In this document: positions 12,801 to 25,200 of the stretch, one piece after another
Layout: the number at the start of each line of letters is the position of its first letter
Numbering within the stretch: the stretch's first letter is position 1
Assembly: GCA_001600875.1 (NCBI GenBank)
Contig: BCLD01000027.1
Location: 12,177-76,176, forward strand
DNA length: 64,000 bases
Origin: Solicoccozyma terricola
Taxonomy: Eukaryota > Basidiomycota > Tremellomycetes > Filobasidiales > Piskurozymaceae
Reading direction: 5' to 3'
Position numbers and translations under genes: made by a program
The notes under the pieces: model-generated
Databases searched by the model: none
Told to the model about the DNA's origin: nothing
What the model saw: only the letters and a program-made list of their open reading frames with translations

Positions 12801-15452
12801 TGCACCAGTGTGCTCTCGAGAAGGATCTCGAGATCATGATTGCCGGCGACGAGACGGAACTTGGTGAAAAGGGTCTGAATGCCAGGTGAGCGCATGCGTG
12901 GAAGTTCAAGCAGGAGAGATGTCAAACAGCAGCTAATGTCGTCGATACAGTGGTGGTCAGAAAGCCAGGATAAGTCTCGCGCGTGCGGTTTACGCACTCA
13001 CGGATATTGTCATCCTGGACGATGTGCTATCTGCTCTCGACGTGCATACCTCTCGTTGGATCGTAGACGAGTGCTTCAAGGGAGATTTGCTCGAAGGCCG
13101 GACTGTCATCATCGTCACTCACCACGTTGCGATGGTCGCCCCTATCGCCAGCTACATTGTTCATCTGAGTATGGACGGTACTATTGAGAGTCAAGGCCCG
13201 GTTTCTCGAGCTTTGATGGAAGATGTTGAGCTTCGCGAAGCCGTCACCCAGGATGCCAACAAAGTCGAACGGGAGACAAATCTGGAGGACGCTTCAGCTG
13301 TCATTGATACCAAGGAGTCTGCTGCGGAGCAAGCCAAGGCCGATGCCGCGAAGAAGGACTCTGGGAAGCTAGTTGCCGATGAGGAGAAGTCCGAGGGCAG
13401 GATCTCTCGTCGGGCTCTGTTTATCTTCTTCAAGGCCCTTGGAGGACCAATTTTCTGGGCGATCTTCATCTCCACCGTGCTTCTCGGAGAAACGATTCAG
13501 GTCGGGACCAATTACTGGCTCGGTATCTGGGCTCGCGCGTATGCCCAAACTCCCGACCCCAAGGATGTCTCAGTCACCTACTACTTGGGTGTATACATCG
13601 CCATCGTTCTGCTCCACATCACGACCTGGAATATCATGAACACGAACTTTGTCTTTGGCTCAATCCGTGCCTCACGTACTCTGCACGCCAAATTGGTCGC
13701 CTCGATTTTCAGCTCGACTTTGCGCTTCCTTGACAGCACGCCATCTGGCCGCATCATTGCTCGATTCACGAAAGATATCAAGACTTTGGACGGGAGCCTG
13801 GCTCGTTTGATGGCGCAGTGTTTCGAGTTGAGCTACACTCTCCTCCTTCGTTTCGGTCTCATTATCGCTTTCGTGCCCTTGATCTCCCCACTTGCGCTTG
13901 CTATCGCCATCATTGGTGGTGTTCTTGGCGAGCTCTACATCCACGGTCAATTGGCGATCAAACGAGAGATGAGCAATGCCAAGAGGTGAGTGTTCTATTG
14001 CAATCACAACTTGTGGCGATTGCTTTTTTGACATCAGTCGCGTCTTAGCCCTCTCTTCTCTGCGATGGCCGCGCAAGTACAAGGTATCACGTCAATCAGA
14101 GCTTACAGCGCGGAAGACAAGGTCCGCCTCGAAGCGCAGACTCGTATCGATAGGTGAGTCACGCAAGGTGGTGATGCACGGAACACTGGTTCACCCCACT
14201 TTCCACGACAGGTACACCCGAGCGGCGAACAGCTTCTACCTGTTGAATCGATGGGTTACGATCCGGATGGACCTCCTCGGTGCCGTCTTCAGCGCAGCGT
14301 TGGCTGCATTCTTGACCTATGGCAACCATGGTCTTGACGCATCCATCGTCGGTTATGCCTTGACTCTAGGCATCTCCGCCGCTCAGTACATCTTGTGGGT
14401 GGTCCGTCTTGGCAACGAGTTCGAGGTCCAAGGTAACTCGGTGGAAAGGGTCGCACAATACCTTGACATTCCCCATGAGCCTGCTGCAACAGAAGCTGGC
14501 AAACCGCCTGCGTACTGGCCAGCCTCTGGCACAATCGTCTTGCAAGGATTGTCAGCCAAGTACTCGGAAGATGGACCTACTGTCCTCAACGATATCTCGC
14601 TCAACATTGCCTCTGGTGAAAGGGTTGGTATCGTCGGCCGGACTGGCAGTGGCAAGAGTACAACGGCCCTGGCTTTACTACGAATGATTCCGACTTCCGG
14701 CTCCGTCTTCATCGATGGGATCGACACGAAGACGATAAACATTTCGGCTCTGCGGTCTAATGTCAGCTGTATCCCACAGGACCCAGTCTTGCTGGAAGGT
14801 ACTCTGAGATACAACTTGGATCCTTTCGGTGATATGGATGATGCCGAGCTGTACGAGGCCATGCAAGCATCCGGGCTCGGTCTCGCTAGGCAAAGCGCCG
14901 ATGGGATATCCACTCCGACCGTCATTACGCTTGATACGGCTATTGCGGCAGGCGGTAGTAATCTGTCACAGGGCCAACGGCAATTGGTGGCCCTTGCGCG
15001 AGCTTTGTTGAGGAAAGCAAAGGTGTTGGTGCTTGATGAGGCCACGGCATCTGTCGACCATGCAACGGACAATCTCGTCCAGAAGGCCATCCGTAATGTG
15101 AAGGATACAACCATCCTGTGAGTGTCCTGATGCGGATGCGGAATGTGTATGGCTGTGAAGACGCTGACCCCGTGAGATCGTATTATCCCGCAGTACCATC
15201 GCGCATCGACTTGTGAGTTCACTTTCAAGAAAGCATACGTCACTCAGCGCTAACTAAGCATATATCCCTCCCCAGTCCACGATCATGGATTACGACAAGA
15301 TTATCGTCCTCGACGCTGGGAAACTCGTCGAGTTCGATAGTCCTCAAAACCTTCTGGCACAAAAGGACGGAAAATTACGTGCCTTGGTCAACGATTCTGG
15401 AGATATCGAAGCGTTGGAAAAACTCGCACAGGGAGGTAGTCAGAGCAAGTGA
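9816..15452 (+). CDS. ABCC (MRP-type) full-length ABC transporter
   Basis: Eleven exons (9816-9868, 9934-10438, 10548-11994, 12057-12082, 12140-12558, 12619-12885, 12951-13985, 14049-14153, 14212-15117, 15194-15212, 15276-15452) give 1652 residues. About five N-terminal hydrophobic segments form a TMD0-like region, followed by TMD1-NBD1-TMD2-NBD2. NBD1 has Walker [10 protein letters not shown] (about 809-817), signature SGGQK (about 906) and Walker [12 protein letters not shown], where Asp replaces the catalytic Glu. NBD2 has Walker [10 protein letters not shown] (about 1427), LSQGQ (about 1536) and [12 protein letters not shown] with the Glu intact. This asymmetry is usual for ABCC exporters. 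A Ser/Gly/Lys-rich insert of about 90 residues interrupts the cytoplasmic part of TMD1. Vacuolar or plasma-membrane export of conjugates is the family role; substrate and membrane are not readable here. Confidence 0.93.
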
Positions 15453-15572
15453 AAAGGGTCAGAGAAGGGAAAAAAAAACGTCTTGTTTTTGGCTGTAGTG
15501 ACTTAATACTTCTAGAACAGTCAAATAAAAGTAGTGCCATATGGATTACATTACGTCTTTGTAACCCTTCCA

Positions 15573-17290
15573 TCATGCCCGCCACATATGAAGAAGATGA
15601 TCGTAAAAGGAACAGGTCGCCACGACTGATTCTCCCTTGCCATCCACCAACCTTGACCAATCTGCACCATAAGCTATCGACCCGTGTTCTTGAAATTCAT
15701 GAGTAATCTCCCAACCGTCTCCTTTCATTTGATCTTCGGAAACTTCCTCCTCTGAAGATCCCTCGAGAACCGCTTCATCCACTCGAACTACCTTGAAACC
15801 TCCATGCATACATGCAAGTAAGACATCACCCGATCGCTCAGTCGACGAATGCCATTTCGTCCGCCAAATTCCACCTCCGACTGGGATTTTCCGCAGTGGT
15901 ATTCTCGCATTTCGAGCGTCGAATATTCGTAGGTGAGCATCGTAGCTGTTCCGATTTTTGTTGTCAGTCTTTTGAACGAGAGAAGGGGGGGGGGGGNNNN
16001 NNNNNNNNNNNNNNNNNNNNNNNNNNNNNNNNNNNNNNNNNNNNNNNNNNNNNNNNNNNNNNNNNNNNNNNNNNNNGGGGGGGGGTAACGACTGACCTTC
16101 CGACTGCTAACATGTGCTCTACGTGAGGATTACATGCTATGGTAGTCACACCGCCTTCGAAACTGCAGAGACCGCCGGGTGAGAATCATGATTCAACCGA
16201 GTGAGAAGTTTATAGTAAACCCTCACCTCTTATTAATCAAACTCGGCATGAATGGCTCTCTAACATCCCATCGTTTCAACTTGCAATCATCTCCACCTAA
16301 TCCGATTCTTTATCAGTGATCAGAAAGTATTTGTTTCCTCCTATCGACGGAAAAGCTCACCAGACCAAACGATATCTTCATTCCATAGATCCCACGTAGT
16401 TATCCAAGGCTCATAATCGTGTGCTTTCCACCGTTGCTCTTGTATGAATTCACCTGTTGAAGTAGGGACTAGATGGGCGATGTGTCCTGTTGACAGGGAT
16501 GTTATGATTGAAGGTCTGAAGAAGGGATTTTAGGAGTAAGGTGATGGTGACATGGGACAGGAGGTTGTAAACTAGGCCGCACGATGGACGTCGAGACCAA
16601 TCAAGAGATAGACAGAGGGTAGATGATTCATCGACTTGGATTGTCTGATCGATTTTCAACTGGTTAGGTCACACAATTCTCATCAGTTCGATGAGATGAA
16701 AGTATGGGAGGATTTCTTTTCGTTTTCCTTTACCTGAGAGTCTCGCCATGAATGTATAGACACCTGACCTTCGGCATTCGAAATCGCCAATCTAGATGGT
16801 CCAGCCTGGGGAGGTGACCATTTCATATCGAGTATCGCAGGTCCATCGAAGCGTTGAATTTCCTGACTTTGGAGGAAATGCGTCAGTCTCGTCGTTGTGC
16901 AGTTTGGGAACAAGGGTGTGCGGTGGGTTAGGGTCATCTCACAAGCTTTGTTCATTTGTCGAAATCTGATATACTAAAGCTCGTCCTAATCTTCTTGTTG
17001 CAGGTCCAGAGGTATATTGATCATCTACCGTTTCCAGATCTTCATTCGACGTAGTCTCCCCAGTCTGATTTGCAGTAATCACATCAGAGGAGGAGGACGA
17101 GGCTCCTATTTCCTCGATCTGGTATGTACCACAGACGAAGATGTCGTTCCTATCCGGGCAGAACTCGATGGAATCTGCGGAATAGACTGTGTCTACTGAT
17201 GCGAGGGATGGAGCTGGGTGGGTGGTGGGTGGGAAGAGTGTCAAGTGGGAGTGAGGAAGTGGAGAACAGCTAGATCTTACGGGTGATCAT
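15573..17290 (-). CDS. DPH7: DPH7 diphthine methyltransferase (WD40)
   Basis: Eight exons (17281-17290, 16943-17195, 16734-16866, 16583-16659, 16361-16515, 16227-16296, 16097-16162, 15573-15945) give 378 residues. DPH7/Rrt2 removes the methyl ester of diphthine on eEF2 before the last amidation step of diphthamide synthesis. Family signatures are the N-terminal LDTVYSADSIEFCP and CGTYQIEE, the central GDDCKLKRWDVR blade, YDAHLRIFDARN and the C-terminal AYGADW...ATCSFYDHLLHMWR. Exon 1 is only 10 nt (ATG plus seven bases), so the start depends on splicing and is inferred from the LDTVYSADS join. An 80-N assembly gap lies wholly within intron 7 and should not affect the protein. The stop is 120 bp from that of the convergent ABC gene. 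Confidence 0.9.
15997..16076. other. Assembly gap (80 N) in DPH7 intron 7
   Basis: The gap is flanked by G12 on the left (15985-15996) and G9 on the right (16077-16085), which are C tracts on the sense strand of DPH7. True length is unknown. The flanking exons join in frame, so coding sequence need not be missing. Confidence 0.95.
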
Positions 17291-17459
17291 GATGAGCTTG
17301 TGTGGATGATGTAGATGTAGATGAACATGAGCATGAACATGAACATGAACTTTGTCAACAACGCAACTTTCCAACTTCAACAACATCGCACACTCTCTCC
17401 GTTTCACCACCTTGAACGGAACCCATCTTACAGTGCAGACATCAGGCATTACAGCGGAC
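17291..17459. promoter_or_regulatory. Bidirectional promoter with (GAACAT)n tract
   Basis: Only 169 bp separate the DPH7 and hydrolase start codons. Positions 17321-17350 carry a hexamer tract of GAACAT/GAGCAT units. Since CATG is palindromic, each unit supplies an ATG on both strands. On the DPH7 side this makes a 19-codon ORF (17346 to 17287) whose TGA overlaps the DPH7 ATG; on the other side an ORF from 17321 to 17503 overlaps the hydrolase start out of frame. Transcript ends are unknown. Confidence 0.6.
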
Positions 17460-19026
17460 ATGGCTGGCTTACGATCATTCGCCCAGCATCTACGAGGTGG
17501 TGAGAAACAACCAGCTGGCATTCTTCCCTTCTAACTCGTGCTAATCAAGCCCCTACGTTTCAGCTGTCGGCACCACCAGAAAATCCCTCTCCCTCTCCTC
17601 GTCGTCCATCGTAGTATCACATAACCGGTCGTTCTCTACTACCGAGCTTGAAACGTGTAGGCTGTCGTTCGATCATGTTCCTGCACAACCAGATGGAGCG
17701 AAGAGAGATCAGTCGTTGGTCATTTGTCATGGGTTATTGTGAGCTGCTTTGGGGGTCATTTCCCAGTCTTTCTCAACGCCGGCGTGCTGATATGATATTT
17801 GGTCTCGGTAAATGGTGCGGGTGTGGGTGCGGGGTGTGATGGGGATTGGATTCGGATGATTGGATGATTGTCCCACAATACGATGATGAGAATAGCGGAT
17901 CGAAACAGAATTGGAGATCCCTCGCACGAGCATTCGCAAGTAAATTGAAGATGGATGTATACACCCTCGTATGTCTTCTCTTATCTCTCATCAGTGTGTT
18001 ATAACCTCATCACCCGTCGCTGAAACATACTCCGTCGTTGTGAATAATTCTCTCCAACATCTATACCATCGCAGGATCTACGAAATCACGGTCATTCACC
18101 ACATAAACGACCAATGGATTATTCACACATGGCAGCTGACCTCTCAAGGTTTTTCCATGAAAATGGACTTGAGAACGGTGTAAATCTAATGGGACACAGT
18201 ATGTGAGTGCTGGTGGTTGCCCCCCCCCCCCCCCCAATTCGACCGTTTGTGCGTGGAAGAACTCCTCACTGATTCGTCGTGGGATTGGGAAAACCCCCGG
18301 ATGAACATTCAGGGGCGGGAAAGCTGTCATGGCTTTAGCGTTGAATCATGAATTGAATGGACCGTTGAGAAGTTTAATTAGTGCTGATATGGCACCTGGG
18401 AGAGGGAAAGTATCACCTGAGTGAGTGTTATACGTTTCCGTTGATGTGGGAGTGGGATGTGGGGGTGGACAGGCGTTTGGCTAACTTTTGGGTGGGTTGC
18501 TGTCCCAGATTTCAAATGTATACGGATGGGATGAAGGAAGTGGAGGACGCAAAGGTGACGAGTAAACATGAGGGAGATAAGATATTAGAAAAATATGAAA
18601 AGGTGAGGTCGTCGTGTTTTCCAACCCCCAGCGCGATGATGTGGGAAAATGCTGAGTGAATGTCCCCCCCCCCCCCCCCACCCCCGCTAGGAATCTCCAA
18701 CTCGACAATTCTTGCTAACAAACACCATGACCAATGCTGACAAGACATTATCGTTCCGAATCCCTCTTGATATTCTCTCCGAATCGATCCCCCACATTGG
18801 TGATTTCCCATACACTCCAGGCCAAGTAACCTGGCCTGGACCGACGTTATTCGTCAAAGGCAAACGATCAAAGTATTTGAACCGGAGGAATATACCCGAT
18901 TGTCAGGCTTTTTTCCCCGAGATGAAGCTGGAGATACTGGACACGGGTCATTGGGTACATGCTGAGCGACCTGGGGAGTTTGTTGATGTGGTCAGTGGGT
19001 TTATTGAGAGTGCTGGAAGGGAATAG
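17460..19026 (+). CDS. ABHD11: ABHD11-like mitochondrial alpha/beta hydrolase
   Basis: Seven exons (17460-17496, 17564-17738, 17896-17968, 18075-18202, 18313-18420, 18509-18602, 18691-19026) give 316 residues. The fold is shown by VICHGLFGSKQNWRSLA (oxyanion-hole HG), YTLDLRNHGHSPH, the nucleophile elbow GHSMGG (Ser near residue 137), SADMAPGRG and the late DTGHWVHAERP carrying the catalytic His. These are hallmarks of ABHD11/yeast Imo32, mitochondrial serine hydrolases. The first 45 residues are basic and Ser-rich with NRSFSTTE, consistent with a mitochondrial presequence. Two introns contain C16 tracts (18220-18235 and 18664-18679) on the sense strand. Start chosen as the only ATG in the frame; context GGACATGG. 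Confidence 0.9.
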
Positions 19027-19204
19027 GGGTGGTGGGTGGGTGGTTGGTGGTTGGTGGCTGTCACGTGCCCCGAGTTGTCAATGTCCGGACGGGATGGTGG
19101 TGGTCAACGGGTGTCTGGGGATGCAGCGACTACGTAGCATCGTCGTATACACATCATCGTCGTCGTCGTAGTATACACTCATCGATTGGGTACCAGTGTT
19201 CACC

Positions 19205-22090
19205 ATGTCACAACCACCAGAGTCCATTTCACCGAAATCGACTCATCCTCGTTCATTCATCAACGACTCTACTAGCCCCGAAGATCAAGTCGACGTTGTT
19301 CCCCTCGTTTCCACAGAACCACCATCCACCACATCCCACGATGCTCCAGAACATACCTCTCGAGGAACTACATCTCCAGATCCATTAGAACTCGATAGAC
19401 GTCATTCCTTATCCGATCATGGATCCAAGAAACCTATTCTCCAGTTACCAAGACCGAGTTTGGGACATGGTCCTTCGAGGAAGAAGAGTCAGATGGATTG
19501 GTTGCATGGTAGACATCCTAGTCAGTTGCAAGAAGGTCATGCTACGACGGTGGGAACTGGTTCGTCAGTGGATACTCCCGTGAAGGCAGTGGGAAGCGGC
19601 GTCGGCGTAGGGGACGGCGGAGTCGGAGGGGGAGACGCAGGTGTAACTGCAGAACATGCATCGGCTACAACGGTACCCACAATCACATTAACATCAACTC
19701 CTTTGCGTAAATCGAGAACGAGCATCTCAGGATGGACTCCGAAACAAGGAGAAAGGGAGTCATCGCCGTTAAAAGGAGATGATGAAACTGCAGAGGACGA
19801 CGTCAAATCTATTCCTGTGATCGTGGATGTAGAGGAAATGCCATCGGCAGCTGTAGTAGCAGCTGCAGCTGGAAAGTCGACTAAAGCATCGAAACGATCG
19901 AAACAGAAGGCTTCTATTAAACCGGAACGATTCTATGGGACGACTAATAAAAGTAGGGATCCGTTTGGAAGTGATGACGATGATGATGATGCAGCACCGA
20001 TGGCGATCCCACGGGTTGGTAAAGGAGCTGGTACGGATAGATGGGGTAACAGAATACCAACGTCAACGTCGATGGAAGGAATATCTACGGTGGATAAAGA
20101 CTTGAGGGAAGGAAGAGAGGAAGCCATGTCTGAAGGAGTGGGTAGTTCGATGGGTGGTGGTGGTGGTGGTGGTGACGGTGATAGAAAGAAGAAGAAAATG
20201 AGCAAGAAAAAGATGGCGGAATCTGGACCTGGGAAGGCTTGGTGAGTGTTCGGGGCCAAGGACGAGGAGTGAAATTGGGTTTACATGACGATTGACATCT
20301 GTGTCTAATTCTGCTGTAACTCATAGGAGGAAAGGTCTCAAAGAGTTTGTCGACTTTTCCAAAATCATACAAGCATGGAGAGCGACCACCATCTAACGTC
20401 TTTCTTCTCACTCCATTTATAGCGTCGATCGCCTCGCTGGACGAACACCAGGAACGCACTCCGCATCCTCGTCAGTCGAACCACAAGCCGCTCCAACGTC
20501 CGGAGCGGGGTCTAGCAAAAAGAGAAAACAGCTCGAGTCCATCGCGTTGCCGACGTCGGGTGCGGATCGGCCCAAGATCGCGAGGAAGGGAAGCTCAATG
20601 ATGAAAGGGAGTGAAAGGGAGGGTAGTGATCTTGATGATGAGGGTGAGTTGCGTGCGAAAGAAAATCTCCGCCCGAAAGGTTAGACGGGTAATTCCCTCG
20701 TAACTGACGTAACGACCAAAACATCGGCTGAACTTGCTCAAAAAGGTGGAACTCTCAATCGTCGTCGTCCATCTATCGACTCCTCGAACGACGAAGCTGA
20801 CAGGCCGCAAACGACGATCAAACCACCTCAACCACCTATGCCTGTACGACCTGAGACTACCGGTCTCACTAAAGCCCAATTGAGAGCACCAGCGAATGTG
20901 GACAGTTTGGGTCATCCGATTTATTCAAAGCATATTCCAGGGAAGGCGTTACCTGTGTATAGAATTCCAAGTCCTGTCAGAGTGAGTAAGAAGATGGACG
21001 GAGCTGATTTTTCAGCGGTTGCAATGATTGCTCATGCTTTTCGGGTGATCATTGCAGAACAAGGAAAAGGAATTGGCAGTATCGCTTCCACTGCGAGATC
21101 AAGTAGGGCCGCCACCTAGAGGATGGCAAGTCGGCACGAGGATCGTTTTGGGTGTTGGCGGTGCGCATTTGCGGTTGAAAAGCTGGATGAGCAGTAAGTT
21201 GTATGTCAGGCTACGAAGCTCGCAACGCTTTGCTGATGGTTTGTTATTTAGCTGGCGAATCTCCCTTCGCGGAACAGAAACGAGCCGTCGCTGAACAAGC
21301 TCGGTTGGCTCACGCTCAAGCGATGTATCATCAGCAGCAGCTACAGCTCAATGGAAGTCAGCAACCAGGGTACGAGCAGCATCAGGCTTACGCTGGCGTC
21401 TCCGGGTGGCAGTCCCATCAAGGACCCGCGGGTAGCTCTCCGTATCCCATCGATTCGCCCTACACACATCCGTATTCACAAACAGCTCTTCCTGGGACCC
21501 AGCAATTCGTCAACCAACTCTCCCCGCTACCGCTCCATTCGGGACAGATGTCTCCGGCTCAACTTCCCGTTCAGCCTCCCGCAAACGACCGTGCGATCTA
21601 CACCGCCATGCCGCCGTTAGTTGGAGCAAAGCCAAAAGCCAAGAAGCGAGCCGCACAGGGGGAAGGACGACCAATCAAAATCAAGAAAGCCAAGAAACCG
21701 TTCGAACCCGGTGATCTCGTCACGATATCTTCCAATCCGACGACCCCCATGTCATTACCGTTGGCTGGCGGTTCTTCGCCGATTCTCTTGCCTGCAGCAA
21801 GCACCATGCTACGTCAGCCAGGAAAAATGAAGTCGCCGGCGCAAATGGCATCACCTCCGGTCCTACCACGTCACATCTCACCGCCGGAAGGCTTCACCAC
21901 CACCGAATCTGCCGCGCCTCCGCCTAAACCCAAGAACAAGAGGGCTGGTGGATCGGCAGCGAAGAAACGCGTGACAGCTGACGCGATGCTAGGATATTCG
22001 GATGACAATGTTGAGATATTGGAAGCCGTCCCTATGGCGAAGCACGAGAGCGGAGACAGCTTAGACAAGGAGATGGAAGATCTCCTCTGA
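19205..22090 (+). CDS. Large disordered protein, function unknown
   Basis: Five exons (19205-20241, 20423-20643, 20746-20981, 21058-21193, 21252-22090) give 822 residues. I do not recognise the family. Most of it is low-complexity: Ser/Thr/Pro-rich N-terminus, acidic DDDDDD stretch, and lysine blocks such as RKKKKMSKKK and KKRKQ that look like nuclear localisation signals. A compact, probably conserved core lies in exons 3-5: LTKAQLRAPANVDSLGHPIY, then KHIPGKALPVYRIPSP, then PPRGWQVGTRIVLGVGG and LRLKSWM. The C-terminal third is Gln/Pro/Lys-rich. Start is the CACCATG at 19205. Intron 1 (20242-20422, 181 nt) is the weakest join; reading on past a closer AG at 20329-20330 gives about 23 more residues and a stop, so an alternative short isoform is possible. 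Confidence 0.65.
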
Positions 22091-22253
22091 TGCGGTTTCA
22101 GTGAACGTGGGTCCGACGTTGTATTGCTCTAGACTTGCCTAGATAACGAATTTCATTGTGAGATGTATGCTACGTCAAGTATATTATGAGAAGCGAAGCA
22201 ATAACCACGTCTGTCGAACCAATACACTAGACAATGCCTCTTGCCACCAAATC

Positions 22254-25200
22254 CTAAGTATGCCACTGCTCCGATTGCATCCCCACTTGATTGTAGTTTG
22301 ACATGTTACTGTAGATTGTGCCAACCCCGACTTGGAACGGCATTTGAGGTTGGTTGATGTTGTACCCGTGTATCGGCGCATCAGACATACCTTGTCCGTC
22401 GACATTGCCGTCAGTGTGAAAGCTCATGTCCATACCGCCACTCATCATGCCCATCCCTTGTTCCATGAGCTCGTGATGAGAGTGCGCGGAGGAAAGGGGA
22501 TGGGAGTAGGTCGAATGCGACGACATAGGAATGTTTTGAACCTCGACATTGAGATGCTGGTAATTCCCGTTAGAAGCGCCGGTTTGAAGAATGGGCAAAG
22601 GACCAAAGTTCTGACCGGGAAACACACTATCGCTGCCGGCGGACACGTTGTCCCCTCCGCGAATGGATGAGTACAGCCCGTAGGAAGGCTGGATATGAAC
22701 GGGGACCTGAAACCCTGAATGGTCGTATCGCTGTTGCGATTGCTGAATCGCAAGTTGTCTCTGGCGTTCCTCCTCGAGCAGCGCTTCCTCCTCGTCGACG
22801 TCGATCTCGCTGTCGATATCCTCGTTGCCGGCCTGCAACGCGATGGGGCTCGAGATCGGAAAGTCGTGGAACAATCCTGCAGGAGGTTGTGAGTAGCCTC
22901 CTGTTTGTCTTGACATGGTCTCGTTGACTCCTTGTCGCATGTCTACCACTTCCTCTTTGACCTTGACTCTCCGACTCTGGTTTTTGCTCCGAGCGGATGC
23001 CGAGACGATTGGTTGCTGGAGGCCTTGCATTAGTGGATCAGCTCGAGGGAGACGGGGTTGAGCAGGATGAGGAGGGGGTGATAGCAATACAAATCCTTCC
23101 AGGTCACCAGCGGGGTCGTTGCTCGAGCTGTCGACGGTCCATGGGATCCAATCGTCCTCTATCGGTTGCCACTGGGTCTTGCCCAAAGCGCTAGGTGCAA
23201 GGAAAAGCTCAATGAGAGGACGTGCGGAAAAGGTTTATACTTGGCGACTCACCGGTTCAGTAGGTCTCTTCTGGTGTACTTGTAGTTCTCGCATCTCTCA
23301 ACCCCCTTTCTTCGGATGTCCCTTATTGCGATCTTCATTGCGTAGTTCAGCTCTTTCCATTTGTGACCGGGACCATCATACTTCTTTTCGCAGCGAGCAG
23401 TGAATGCGTCGAGCTGGGCGATACATCGGCGACCCTTGTGATAGAAGCCACGAAGATACTCGGCTTTTTCGCTCGGAGTGCAGGTGGACGGCACCGATCC
23501 GATAAGGGGAAATGCGTCGTTGGTTATAAGCATCTCGGGACTGCATGCGTGGTAGAAGAGCGGATAGATCTCGCGAACTTGAGGGTGGTCGTCAACAAGA
23601 TCACGGAGGGTGGGATCATTGAAAGAGGTAAACTAAAGTAGGAGAGAGATGTCATCAGTACGTTTTAGTATGGAGCAAATCCATCGAACGTACTCTTGGC
23701 TTGGTCTTTCCACCTCCCCAGTTGCGGTGCTTGCCAACGTTGGACCTCGGACCTCCCCTTCTTGTCTGACCCCCACTCTGCTCGCTTCCCTCCCAATCAT
23801 CCTCCTCTTCATCGCCTTGCGAGGAGAATGATCCATCGGCAGAATTGCTCACGTCCGAGCCACCGTTCAAATTTGCGTAGGAGACGGTTCTGGACATGGA
23901 TGCGATGCGCGTTGAGATGCGAGCTACGAAGCGATGGACGGGGGTTAATGCTGGGTAATTCAGGAACAACCACCGCCACCCACCAGGAGCAACCGAGTTT
24001 TGACCGGAACGCGCCTTCTTCCGCTTCTCGTTGGGATGAGCTTTGAGGTTGACGGTCGATGACTTCCGTTTGGCGTGGTGTTGGTGTGAGTTGTAAGTGG
24101 CCTATACCGAGATATCAGGTTCAGCGATGACAGTTCTCAAACAGGACAATTAAACTCGTACTCACTGGTGCCTGGTCATGCCCTCCTAAACCGAGGCTCA
24201 TCATCATCATGTCGTTAGTCTTGATGTTGGCTAGTCTCTCCTTCTCGTAGTCAGTCATTTCGACTGGAGTGTGGTCTCCCGCAGTGTTGTTGCTACTCTC
24301 CTCTTCTACGATCATATTGGATGGGGCTCGACTTCCATCTGTAACGCCAGAACCGGATGTCGGTACACCCAGTCCGAGCTGCGATTGTGAAGTGTATCCG
24401 AGCGAAGGATTTTCGTCCCTACCGTAACCCATATCTTGATCGTCTTCTTCCGTACTGTTGATAGGTGACAAAGATGGAGTATACGGCTGAGAACTGGTGT
24501 TTTTACCAGCTTCGACTACCTGCGACGGCTCGGAAGGTATGTTATGGTTTGAGAGAGATGCGTTGGCAAGTCTCGTGGGAGCTTTCGATGGAGTACCCAA
24601 CGGGGATGACTGTTGATAAAAACCCTGCTGTTGATCCGACTGACTGCGTTCAAGTGCGGTGCGATCGAGTGGTGAGTGACCTTGATAACCCGAAGCAGGA
24701 GGTGCGGAGTGGTAAGTCGGTGGGTGCGGGGAATGCGGCTGTGTGAGAGCTTGACTCTGATTTGGGGCTGGAAAGTAACCTTGAGAGTATGGGTAGCCGT
24801 TCGAGCCGCTCGGCAGGGTAGCGGACTGGATCGGGTAAGGATAAGCGTGGTACAGTAGACCTCCACGTTCGATGACTGGAACTAGCTGTTGCTCCTGGTA
24901 GTAATGGTGGCCTGACGGAGTGACTGATCGATGATGGCCAGTCACCAGGATGGATTGGTTGTGTGTAACCGGAGGGGAGAATTCGCTCGGGGTAGGAGTA
25001 GGTGAATACGACGACCAGTCAGAACGATTAAGCTGAGGATGATGTGTAGAGGTATAGTATTCGCCACCGGGAGAGCTGGACGAGTGAGCGTGAGTGGCTT
25101 GATGGGAGTAGTTGTTGTCTGTAACTTGGAGATGTTAATTTTTAGAGTGACCAGACTCTACTCTTCGTCAGACTTACCACTTCCCATAATATGCGGTTCT

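Noticed and set aside
12951..13040. NBD1 Walker B Asp in place of Glu as a defect
   Set aside because: A non-catalytic Asp at this position is normal for ABCC NBD1, so it is not a sign of decay.
20331..20400. Small exon reading RKGLKEFVDFSKIIQAW
   Set aside because: It ends in a stop and has no donor that rejoins the downstream frame; kept only as a possible alternative isoform of the 19205-22090 gene.
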